A stretch of DNA of 13,482 nucleotides from Candidatus Iainarchaeum sp. (GCA_028690725.1 JAQVAR010000015.1:1-13482), one strand, 5' to 3'. Counted from the stretch's first letter, positions 6,320 through 12,660 are shown. Made by a program: numbers and translations. Notes: generated from the sequence alone by a model not told the origin.

Positions 6320-6529
6320 TCAAATAGCGTTCCATTTGATAGAACCATTTCCCTTCGATCACTTCGCCTTTGGCGAAGAGTTTTCGTGAACCTTTGGTAA
6401 CACTAATTCATATCCGAGTATTATATTTTTGAAACGGAACCAATAATAGAAATTTCACAGGAAAAGGTTTTAATAATTGCTTTTTTATTAAACTCAACAT
6501 TTTTAATTCAATAGTTGTTCGTTTAATAC
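6320..6529. other. Intergenic region with 7-bp TTT-loop hairpin
   Basis: No gene seen. It contains CTTCGCC-TTT-GGCGAAG (6362-6378), flanked by GATCAC and CGTGAACC, which can extend the stem (TCAC with GTGA). TTTCCC, GATCAC and CGTGAACC also occur in the structured segment at 5358-5433. The last ~60 nt are A/T-rich and presumably carry the promoter of the DUF116 gene. Confidence 0.4.
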
Positions 6530-7099
6530 ATGAATACTTATGAAAAAATTAGAAGTGCTGTTGGAAAAGTAGTTGATTCTGGAGCACACTTAAATGCTGC
6601 AAAAGCAACAGAGAATATTGCAAAAAAACTTGGTTTATCAGAATCAATGGTACAATATACTCACGTAGAATTAAGAAATGCTATTTATGAGCCAGATTTT
6701 AAAAAAATTCCTTACAAGGATAGAATACTTTTTTTACCACATTGTTCTAGAAATTCAAAAAAATGTAAGGCAACAAGCAATGATGAGGGTTTAGAATGCA
6801 AACATTGTGGAGCATGCGATATTGACAAAGCAATAAAAATTGCTAAAAAATTAGGTTATAAAAAAATTTTTGTTGTTCCAGGCGGAAGCATGGTGAAAAA
6901 ACTAATAGCAAAGTACAATCCAAAAGCAACTATAGGCGTATGTTGTTTTGACGAAGCAATACTAGCATTCGACATGTTAAAAGGAACAGGAATAATCCCC
7001 CAAGTAGTATTATTATTAAAAGCTGGTTGCAAAGACACAATAATCAATTTACCATTACTTGAAGAAAAATTATCATTAATTGAATCAAAAGAAAAATAA
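6530..7099 (+). CDS. DUF116 cysteine-rich protein
   Basis: A 189-aa protein of the DUF116 family. After an N-terminal helical region (1-60) come LPHCSRN (69-75), then C79, and CKHCGAC (90-96), arranged as a likely metal or Fe-S binding cluster. IFVVPGGSMVKK (113-124) and IGVCCFDEAILAF (135-147) complete the family core, and another Cys sits in LKAGCKDT near the C terminus. DUF116 proteins are found in anaerobic archaea and bacteria, often with redox or radical enzymes; the activity is not established. No partner is evident here. It converges on the HAD gene with abutting stop codons (7099/7100). Confidence 0.85.
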   Translation: MNTYEKIRSAVGKVVDSGAHLNAAKATENIAKKLGLSESMVQYTHVELRNAIYEPDFKKIPYKDRILFLPHCSRNSKKCKATSNDEGLECKHCGACDIDKAIKIAKKLGYKKIFVVPGGSMVKKLIAKYNPKATIGVCCFDEAILAFDMLKGTGIIPQVVLLLKAGCKDTIINLPLLEEKLSLIESKEK

Positions 7100-7741
7100 T
7101 TACAAACACAAAAATAATTCTATTTGTTTAAAATTTTTAGCAACAAAAATTGGTTCAAACCTTTCTAATTGTTTAATAGTAGAAATACCAGTAGTCTTAG
7201 CAACAAAACCAACCCTAGCCCTTTTACACATCAAAGCATCTTGATTAGAATCACCAATAAAAACAACTTCGTTCCTTTTCACACCCAATTTTTTCAAAAC
7301 CAATTCCAAAGGTTCAATATCAGGTTTCTTGTGTTTGACATCATCACTAGTAACAATAAAACTAATAATCTTTTTTATTTCAGAATCAAAAACTTCTTTC
7401 AAAAAAATGTGTCTAGAACCAGTAACAATACCAATCTTACAGTTCTTAGAAGCCTTTCTTAAAAAAGGTTTAGCATCAACAAACCATTTGTGCCCATCCT
7501 TTTTTAACAAATTCAAAAAAGTTTTTCTCCTATACTCAACAAATTTTTCTAAATCAAAATTATTTTTCTTATTATCCATTAACCACAAAGCAATATCTCT
7601 AGAATGTAATTGTGACAACTCTCTTAATTTTTGATTAGAAACACGAAAACCAAAATGATTAATTGTTAATTTAACACTCTTCAAAATAAGTGGAACAGAA
7701 TTAATTAACGTTCCATCAACATCCAATAAAATAGCATTCAT
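7100..7741 (-). CDS. HAD-superfamily phosphatase (phosphoglycolate phosphatase-like)
   Basis: A 213-aa cytoplasmic hydrolase with all four HAD motifs: DVDGT (7-11, nucleophile Asp7 and acid Asp9), the motif II T-G-S (about 107-109), KHKKPD (136-141, motif III lysine) and GDSNQD (163-168). The helical cap between residues 15 and 85 marks a C1-type phosphatase. The substrate could be phosphoglycolate, another small phosphate ester or a nucleotide; in a genome encoding histidine synthesis, histidinol-phosphate is also possible but unsupported. The start is ATG 7741, since the reading frame upstream reaches only GTT and TTG codons. Confidence 0.85.
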   Translation of the reverse strand: MNAILLDVDGTLINSVPLILKSVKLTINHFGFRVSNQKLRELSQLHSRDIALWLMDNKKNNFDLEKFVEYRRKTFLNLLKKDGHKWFVDAKPFLRKASKNCKIGIVTGSRHIFLKEVFDSEIKKIISFIVTSDDVKHKKPDIEPLELVLKKLGVKRNEVVFIGDSNQDALMCKRARVGFVAKTTGISTIKQLERFEPIFVAKNFKQIELFLCL

Positions 7742-7806
7742 AACCAAAACTCTAAATGAAAACTCTTTAAAAACTAAGCTAAGAGAAAATCAATTGAACA
7801 AAGTTC

Positions 7807-7861
7807 CGAGCAAAAGCGAGGAAGGCACCAAAGGTGCCCTTCGTAATGCACTGGCGGAAAC
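7807..7861. repeat. Imperfect direct repeat, copy 1
   Basis: Begins CGAGCAAAAGCGA and ends TCGTAATGCACTGGCGG-AAAC. It holds an internal GGCACC-AAA-GGTGCC hairpin (7824-7838) that copy 2 lacks. Non-coding. Confidence 0.55.
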
Positions 7862-7893
7862 TTTTAAGAAAAGGTTCATCAAAAAGTGTAAAA

Positions 7894-7910
7894 GCATTGC
7901 AAAGCAATGC
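7894..7910. repeat. Perfect hairpin with AAA loop
   Basis: GCATTGC-AAA-GCAATGC, between the two direct repeats upstream of tRNA-Glu. Confidence 0.55.
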
Positions 7911-7919
7911 AAGCTACAT

Positions 7920-7963
7920 CGAGCCAAAAGCGAAGATGCTGCCTCGTAATGCACTGGCGAAAC
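7920..7963. repeat. Imperfect direct repeat, copy 2
   Basis: Begins CGAGCCAAAAGCGA and ends TCGTAATGCACTGGCG-AAAC, as copy 1, but about 11 nt shorter. It ends 3 nt before the 5' end of tRNA-Glu. Confidence 0.55.
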
Positions 7964-7966
7964 AGT

Positions 7967-8128
7967 GCCCCGATAGTGTAGCGGTCAAGCATACTGCCTT
8001 CTCAGGATTTTTTAAAAAAAAATCCAGTAAAAAGAATTTAGCCATTGCTACGCAACGGCTAGAAAACTTAAAACTGAAAAAAAAATCAGAATTAGGCAGT
8101 GACCCGGGTTCGATTCCCGGTCGGGGTA
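7967..8128 (+). tRNA. tRNA-Glu (CTC) with intron
   Basis: Exons 7967-8004 and 8094-8128 give a 73-nt mature tRNA: acceptor GCCCCGA/TCGGGGT (first pair G-T), D stem GTGT/GCAT, anticodon stem CTGCC/GGCAG with loop TTCTCAA (anticodon CTC), T stem CCGGG/CCCGG and discriminator A. D loop AGCGGTCAA and T loop TTCGATT are canonical (G18 G19, T54 T55 C56), unlike the other two tRNAs here. An 89-nt intron sits at the standard 37/38 position. No CCA is encoded. Confidence 0.93.
8005..8093 (+). other. tRNA-Glu intron with bulge-helix-bulge
   Basis: The splice junctions form a textbook archaeal bulge-helix-bulge: central helix TTCT (7999-8002) with AGAA (8088-8091), 5' bulge CAG cut after CA, 3' bulge TTA cut after TT, and inner helix GATTTTTT (8006-8013) with AAAAAATC (8080-8087). 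The intron body holds a 10-step imperfect hairpin (8039-8061, one A-C mismatch, TAC loop). The 5' half of the inner helix can alternatively pair locally: GGATTTTTT (8005-8013) with 8017-8025 across an AAA loop. Confidence 0.85.
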
Positions 8129-8186
8129 TCAATGAAATTAATTCAATACACCCTTTCTTTATATTTGATAAAGGAAGGAGATTAAT

Positions 8187-8258
8187 ATGAACTGGGAAAA
8201 AACATTAACCAACTATCTAAACAATTTAGATGACAAAGTTGATGAAACAAATGCTAAT
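8187..8258 (+). pseudogene. 5' part of small gene interrupted by insertion sequence
   Basis: An ATG with a strong Shine-Dalgarno (AAGGAAGGAG, 8171-8180, 6-nt spacing) starts a hydrophilic peptide MNWEKTLTNYLNNLDDKVD that continues to about codon 24 and then runs into the IS200/IS605 end, stopping at 8279 within the element. If the element spans exactly 8259-8867, excision would give a ~32-residue product (ending about 8894); with other borders the downstream frame EQNIKKCLNIYSIMEAKQIG (stop 8957-8959) would be reached. No function recognised. Confidence 0.5.
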
Positions 8259-8875
8259 GTGACATCCTCCCACACCTAAAGGTGTGGGCTTCCGTTTAGG
8301 ATGTCCATCCACATAGTTGTTTTTGATGGATGTCATGTTGTTCTCTTACATATTGTTTTACTTTTTCTATATCTACACCAACTGTTCTTTGAAACGTGCC
8401 TCGGCTCCATAAATGATTCTTTGGATACCTTTTACGCAAGTTTGGGTGTTTCTCAAATAGGTCGTGAGACATCCTACCTTTCAATCTAAAATATATGTAG
8501 CTTGGATTCACCGGTTGTTGTGTTCTCACAACAACATGTATGTGCTCAGGCATTACTGCTAATTCCAACGGTTCCCAATTCAACTCTGCACAAACTTGAT
8601 ACAAGATTGCTTCACAATCCTCTCTGATAGTTTGCTTTTGCAAAACTTTATACCTGTACTTTGGGCACCATTCAACATGGTACTCCCAGCATCCTTTTAT
8701 ATGATTATGACTATAGAATTCTCTATCTAAATCGATACAATTCATTGTAAACTTCCTTCTACCGACGCGCATTAGCGCGTGCGTCGCGCTAGAGGAATAA
8801 CTTTTTTATAGAATAAGAAACCAACTGCTCGCTTTCTAGACCCACGACTAAAGTCATGGGATTTCACGCGAGCAG
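8259..8875 (-). mobile_element. IS200/IS605-family insertion sequence (tnpA only)
   Basis: A single-stranded-DNA transposon read on the minus strand. Right end (8259-8288): complement of GTCAC next to hairpin CCCACACC-TAAA-GGTGTGGG (8269-8288). Left end (8841-8867): GTGAAAT followed by a hairpin whose T-G wobble exists only on the minus strand (CCCATGAC-TTTA-GTCGTGGG), fitting that strand as the active one. An 8-bp inverted repeat CTGCTCGC/GCGAGCAG (8825-8832, 8868-8875) encloses the left hairpin, so the exact left border is between 8867 and about 8875. No tnpB is present. Confidence 0.85.
8296..8745 (-). CDS. tnpA: IS200/IS605 TnpA transposase (Y1, HUH)
   Basis: A 149-aa Y1 transposase that cuts and joins the element's single-stranded ends through a 5'-phosphotyrosine. 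Visible: YHVEWCPKYRYKVL near the N terminus, the metal-binding PEHIHVVV (His68, His70) and the catalytic tyrosine in VKQYVREQ (Tyr132). Length is normal for the family and no frameshift is seen, so it looks intact. I chose ATG 8745 because AGAAGGAAG lies about 9 nt upstream and the family begins here; an in-frame ATG at 8772 would add nine residues inside a GC-rich hairpin (ACGCGC-ATTA-GCGCGT, 8765-8780). That hairpin could dampen translation or block read-in, as upstream structures do in IS200 (inference). Confidence 0.92.
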   Translation of the reverse strand: MNCIDLDREFYSHNHIKGCWEYHVEWCPKYRYKVLQKQTIREDCEAILYQVCAELNWEPLELAVMPEHIHVVVRTQQPVNPSYIYFRLKGRMSHDLFEKHPNLRKRYPKNHLWSRGTFQRTVGVDIEKVKQYVREQHDIHQKQLCGWTS

Positions 8876-9279
8876 AATATTAAAAAATGCTTGAACATAT
8901 ATTCTATTATGGAAGCAAAACAAATCGGTTGTATTGCACTAATCAATGGAAATAACTAATTTTTAATTAGAATTTATTAGAGTGCTTTCAAAATAACTTT
9001 TTAATTAGTTTGTTGCTCAATTAGTTTGTGTGTTACTTTATATAATTCTAGAGTAATCAAACTTTTTTTTAGTACACGGCGGAGGTATATATTCTAATAC
9101 CCTTTATTTACAGACATTTTTGTTGGTTAATAGAGCCCCTCTTATGAAACACTTTCAAATTATACAATCAAACAACATTTCAAAAAGTGCTATATTGTGA
9201 CACTTTTAAAAACATAAACAAAAGGTTATTATTTATGGTATAATTTGTAATTTTATTGATAGTATTTTTGTAATAACAA
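8868..9279. other. Intergenic debris right of the insertion
   Basis: No convincing gene. It holds the probable 3' remainder of the interrupted small gene (stop at 8892-8894 or 8957-8959 depending on frame), a tandem pair of AATTAGTTTGT (9003-9013, 9019-9029; 16-bp period), and the GC-rich 14-mer at 9077-9090 that recurs at 12661. The rest is A/T-rich with only very short ORFs. Confidence 0.4.
9077..9090. repeat. GC-rich 14-mer, copy 1
   Basis: CGGCGGAGGTATAT, matching 12661-12674 at 13 of 14 positions in the same orientation. It stands out in an A/T-rich background. Confidence 0.5.
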
Positions 9280-10926
9280 TTAATTATTAAGTTTTATTTT
9301 AAATGGTTTGTCATTGGTTTTTATTATTTGTTTTTGTTTTTCCATTGAAGTTATTTTGTTCCTAATAATTGTCTCTGAAAAACATATTTTTTCTTTTATT
9401 TCTTTTATTGTTACTGGTTTTTTTGCAATAAACAAAATGCTTTTTTCAATACATATTTCTGTGAGTTTTTTTACTATTGGAATTTTAATATTCATTCTTT
9501 CTTCAAGTGCTTCAAAATGTTCTAAAATTATTAGCTCTTTTAATCCTATTAAGTTCTTTTTTTGTTTTTGTATTTCATCAATTATAATACTCCAATTTAT
9601 TATTGTTTGTTTTAGAATATTTTCACAATCAATTAAATCAGAATCTCTTGAAGAAATACTTTTTAATAAAAAAATATCTTCTAAAGATGCAACAAAAATA
9701 TTTATTTTTCCTTTTCTTATTTGCTTACTTCTTTTTTGCATTCCTTTACTAAATTCTAACATTCCACAAACTTTATTCAAAAATAAATCAACTCTTGGAT
9801 AATTATTTTTTTCAAGCATTGCACTGGTTTCAAGTTCTCCGTATTGAAATTCTTTATTTTTAACTTCGTCAAATCCAGTTTTTTTGAGTGCAATAACTAG
9901 TTCAGAAGCTTCTTTAGATGAAACTACTACAAGATCAATATCTTTTGTTGAATTTTTTGTTTTGTGTTCTATTAAAGCGTTTCCTCCAATAAAATAAATC
10001 TTTATTTTTTCTTTTATTTTATTTTCAATTTCATTAAACAAAGATTGTATTTTATCTTGCTCAAATCTTTTAGGTATTGATACATCATATAATTCTTCTT
10101 TTTGATTGAACTCGTTTTTTGGTAGAAATAATTCTTTGTTTTTTGTGGGCTGTCCTTCTAAATAAGAAACAAGGTCTAACCAAATCCCAGAAACTTCAAA
10201 TTTTTTACTTTCACTCTCAATTAATTGTATATTTAATTTATGTTTATTTTTTAAATAAAACAAAATACATAAAGTTATGTCATTTGCATTGTTTGAGAAT
10301 TTTATTGCATGAACTAGGATTTCTTCTAAAGATAACTCTTTTTTTGGAGCATAAATAAATTTGTTGGTTGGAATAATTTCAATTTCATTATCACTGAATT
10401 TTGAAAATCCGGTTAATACTCCATCGTGCAGAAAATCGATAGGGAGTTTTTGTAATTTTTCTTTTCCGTTTGTCCAAAAGTATTTGTTTTTTTCTCTTTC
10501 TTGTATTAATTTTATAAATTCATGAAAATTTTTGTTGGCTTTAGACAGGGAGTACTCATTTTTTTCTTTTGATATAAATTGGGAAAACTTTTTTATTTTA
10601 TCTAAAGTCTGTGTTATAGATAAATGAGTTTGTCCTGCTAGTTGTGCTGAAGTTTTGCTTTCTAACAAATAACTGAACCATATTATGTTATCTTTTGAGA
10701 GCATTGTGGAGTCAAAACCGGAAAAAACCAATTGTCTTAGACTATTTGTTATTTGGTTATCTAAAAGAGTTATACTCATTTTGTTTTTTATTGAATGTGC
10801 TACCCCCAACCAAACAAGGGTTTTAATATTTTTTTGATAGGTATAACTGGAAACGCCAATTTGCTTTATGGCTCCGCTGTCTAAATATTCTTTTTGAAAT
10901 AATTCTATTAACAAATCCTTATTCAT
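9280..10926 (-). CDS. Multi-domain helix-turn-helix / nucleotidyltransferase protein
   Basis: A 548-aa protein. Residues 1-60 and about 80-125 each look like a (winged) helix-turn-helix (second: SKTSAQLAGQTHLSIT-like spacing around 91-110). Residues 130-290 are an uncharacterised middle region with KFIYAPKKELSLEEILVHAI (189-208). Residues 305-435 are a nucleotidyltransferase-fold domain like MNT/DUF6036/AbiEii-type proteins: YFIGGNALIEHK (311-322), acidic pair DID (329-331), third acid in PRVDLF (Asp380) and LEDIFLLKSISSRDSDLID (415-433). A C-terminal helix-turn-helix follows (about 497-548: TIKEIKEKICFSETIIRNKI). Such NTases act as toxins, antitoxins or tRNA/protein modifiers in defence and toxin-antitoxin systems; here DNA-binding and enzyme parts share one chain. 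The promoter is a TATA 30 nt upstream (leaderless) inside a symmetric operator. Function not established. Confidence 0.7.
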   Translation of the reverse strand: MNKDLLIELFQKEYLDSGAIKQIGVSSYTYQKNIKTLVWLGVAHSIKNKMSITLLDNQITNSLRQLVFSGFDSTMLSKDNIIWFSYLLESKTSAQLAGQTHLSITQTLDKIKKFSQFISKEKNEYSLSKANKNFHEFIKLIQEREKNKYFWTNGKEKLQKLPIDFLHDGVLTGFSKFSDNEIEIIPTNKFIYAPKKELSLEEILVHAIKFSNNANDITLCILFYLKNKHKLNIQLIESESKKFEVSGIWLDLVSYLEGQPTKNKELFLPKNEFNQKEELYDVSIPKRFEQDKIQSLFNEIENKIKEKIKIYFIGGNALIEHKTKNSTKDIDLVVVSSKEASELVIALKKTGFDEVKNKEFQYGELETSAMLEKNNYPRVDLFLNKVCGMLEFSKGMQKRSKQIRKGKINIFVASLEDIFLLKSISSRDSDLIDCENILKQTIINWSIIIDEIQKQKKNLIGLKELIILEHFEALEERMNIKIPIVKKLTEICIEKSILFIAKKPVTIKEIKEKICFSETIIRNKITSMEKQKQIIKTNDKPFKIKLNN

Positions 10927-10942
10927 AATTAATTACTATTTA

Positions 10943-10970
10943 TCAGCAACTATTTATAAAGGTTTGCTGA
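10943..10970. promoter_or_regulatory. Symmetric bidirectional promoter-operator
   Basis: Palindromic TATA box TTTATAAA (10953-10960) inside a 7-bp inverted repeat TCAGCAA (10943-10949) / TTGCTGA (10964-10970). Both dyads share the centre 10956.5, which is also exactly midway between the minus ATG at 10926 and the plus ATG at 10987 (30.5 nt each way), giving leaderless transcripts in both directions. A dimeric regulator bound to the outer repeats would cover the TATA box; the helix-turn-helix protein to the left is the obvious candidate. Confidence 0.65.
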
Positions 10971-10986
10971 AAAACCTTAATTTATT

Positions 10987-11446
10987 ATGGTTTTGGTTAT
11001 AAGCAGAAAAAGGAGAAGAAGTTTAGAATCTTTAAATAATCATATTAGAAAATCAAAAAAAAAATCCTTTAATTATTGTTGATGGGCATTATAGTTATAG
11101 GGGTAAACCAATATTTACAAAAGCTGAATTAGAAAAATTATCAAGAACAACAAGTGCTGAATTTTTGTTGGTTTTTGTTTCAGCAACAAGAAAAGAAATT
11201 TTACTTCGAATATTAGCTGACACTTCAAGAGTGAGAAGTCATGAAATAAAACAAGTTCGTGAAGACATATTATTAAATCAACATTTTTATGAAGAATATC
11301 AAAAAATATTGGCTTCTCCAAATACTCGTGCGGTTTCAATGTGGAATAGAAATGTTGAAGACGCAACTAATGTATTAAGAGGTTTAATTGGAGATTTTTT
11401 ATCAGAAAAATGGAAAAATAGTTTTCTGGTTAAATTGAAAAAGTAA
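10987..11446 (+). pseudogene. AdkA-like adenylate kinase remnant, truncated and frameshifted
   Basis: From ATG 10987 the frame reads MVLVISRKRRRSLESL and continues to a ten-A run (11055-11064); a one-base shift there joins it to NPLIIVDGHYSYRGKP, then FLLVFVSATRKEILLRILAD, SRVRS and the C-terminal half, ending at 11446. The second part matches archaeal AdkA-type adenylate kinases: a Walker-B-like IIVDGHYS, the lid-type D-T-S-R-V-R arginines, and a final helix DATNVLRGLI. The N-terminal ~70 residues with the P-loop (GxxGxGK) are missing. It may be a dead fragment, a real gene with slippage at the A-run, or a sequencing error plus truncation. It has a well-placed TATA box shared with the divergent gene. 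Confidence 0.6.
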
Positions 11447-11493
11447 TTTTTCAGATTAGAAAGTTATTTATTATTATTTTAACGTTTTTGGTG

Positions 11494-11527
11494 ATCTGAA
11501 ATCCCCACATTTTTAATGTGGGTAATG
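11494..11527 (+). mobile_element. Solitary IS200/IS605-end-like hairpin
   Basis: TGAAATCCC followed by a perfect 8-bp hairpin CCCACATT-TTT-AATGTGGG (11504-11522) and T. The TGAAATCCC-hairpin-GTGGGT layout copies the left end of the complete element at 8841-8867 (minus strand), but no transposase follows. It is probably an end left by an excised or decayed element; it could alternatively be a terminator for the gene ending at 11446. Confidence 0.4.
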
Positions 11528-11567
11528 GGCAATAAATATCAAAAATAACATTTTTTCCATCTCACAC

Positions 11568-11700
11568 TTATTTTCCTGTTGCAATATTTCTTCCTTGAAT
11601 TAATCTGTAAACAATTATTATTGCCACTGCTAATGATCAATGCTAAAGAAATTCCAATCTACAAAATTTTAATATCTGCCAGAGTAATTGATAATTTCTT
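11568..11700 (-). pseudogene. Possible decayed membrane-protein tail
   Basis: On the minus strand a short frame ends LAVAIIIVYRLIQGRNIATGK and stops at 11568-11570. It looks like a last transmembrane segment and tail, but it is preceded by in-frame stops, while a neighbouring frame upstream reads GISLALI. This suggests a small decayed gene fragment. Weak evidence; it may be noise. Confidence 0.2.
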
Positions 11701-11716
11701 ATAAATGAGTTAAATT

Positions 11717-12073
11717 TTATAACTCAAATTCCAATAATGCAACAGGTTTTCTTAAACCAAAGTTATCAACAACTTCCTTTTTTAGTTCGCCAATGAAGCC
11801 TTTCTTTCCATTAATGACTATTTCCACACTATTTTCATTTAGGAATGGAAACGCTTTCTTTTGAACAACACACTCTAATCCCATATAATTACATACGAAA
11901 ACTAAGACTGATTTTATTTCTGTGAAGTTCACATTTGAATGGGTGGAAGCAATACAAATATTCATTGTCTGTCTTACTCCTGTAGGTGAAGTTGAGTCTG
12001 GTAAAACACAAGCCCCTATCTCAAACACTCGTTGAGGGAATTCCACCCCCTTATTCTTTGAAAAACTATACAA
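11717..12073 (-). pseudogene. pheT: C-terminal fragment of PheRS beta subunit
   Basis: About 118 residues matching the end of archaeal phenylalanyl-tRNA synthetase beta: FSKNKGVEFPQRVFEIG, then STHSNVNFTEIKSVL (with a long helix after it), VEIVINGKKGFIGELKKE and the terminal NFGLRKPVALLEFEL. The natural stop (11717-11719) is intact, but the upstream ~80% of the gene is missing: homology ends around 12055-12075 where a truncated transposase begins on the opposite strand. PheT is essential, so either an intact copy is elsewhere or the gene has been split by rearrangement. I annotate a fragment, not a functional gene. Confidence 0.8.
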
Positions 12074-12549
12074 AAACCATATTTCTCGCAGATATAAATA
12101 ACAACATTATTTTGGATGTTCGAACAACATCCAGACACGAAAATGAAACAACAGCATTCAAACCCATGATCAAACGTTTACAAAAATGTTTGAAAACTGT
12201 GTTAGCAGATAAAGGTTATGATTCAATGTCAAACAGAAAAATATGTTGGAATAATGAAATCGATGTTCACATTCCTTTTCGAAAATGGAGCGAATCAAGA
12301 CATCAAGAATTTGGAACACCATCCAAAAGAAAAATGGCTGAAAAAAAATTCAACAAAACGGTTTATAACCAACGTGCGTTGATTGAATCAGTAAATTCTG
12401 CATTCAAACAAACCCTCGGCGGGTTTGTTAGAGCTCGCATAGCAAGCCAACAACAAAAAAGTGTTGTGTTAAAAACAATAACCTACAACATAGAACACAT
12501 ACAAAGAAAAATAAAAATTGTTATCCTATTGGAAACCAATAGGATTTGA
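12066..12549 (+). pseudogene. N-terminally truncated DDE transposase (IS5/IS4-like)
   Basis: About 160 residues of a DDE transposase C-terminal half: TIFLADINNNIILDVRTTSR, VLADKGYDS (second catalytic Asp), HIPFRKW, and YNQRALIESVNSAFKQTLGG carrying the catalytic Glu, then TITYNIEHI. The first catalytic Asp and the N-terminal DNA-binding region are absent. Reading left of about 12066 is simply antisense to the pheT fragment, so the 5' border is a recombination junction. The gene ends in a perfect hairpin. Inactive as it stands. Confidence 0.82.
12523..12545. terminator. Perfect 10-bp hairpin with AAA loop at transposase end
   Basis: ATCCTATTGG (12523-12532) pairs with 12536-12545 across AAA, overlapping the last transposase codons; the stop is at 12547-12549. 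It could be a terminator or a terminal structure of the element. Confidence 0.45.
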
Positions 12550-12660
12550 CCATCGCAACTTTTTTAGAAAATTATTTATACTTCTTTGTTCTTATACATT
12601 GGAAAAGTATTACTGAGCTTGAATCATACTCTTTAGTAATTTGACTGGTAGAACCAAACG

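Noticed and set aside
7807..7963. Possible CRISPR-like repeats
   Set aside because: Only two imperfect copies of unequal length, no regular spacers and no cas genes in the window.
7834..8190. Open frames on both strands across tRNA-Glu (including a minus frame beginning near RPGIEPGS)
   Set aside because: RPGIEPGS-type peptides are the well-known artefact of translating a tRNA T-arm; the frames cover repeats, a tRNA and its intron.
8909..8959. 16-codon ORF MEAKQIGCIALINGNN
   Set aside because: No ribosome site; more likely the tail of the small gene split by the insertion sequence.
9308..9802. 164-codon hydrophobic plus-strand frame
   Set aside because: Antisense to the HTH-nucleotidyltransferase gene, whose minus frame has clear motifs; A/T bias makes the antisense look like membrane protein.
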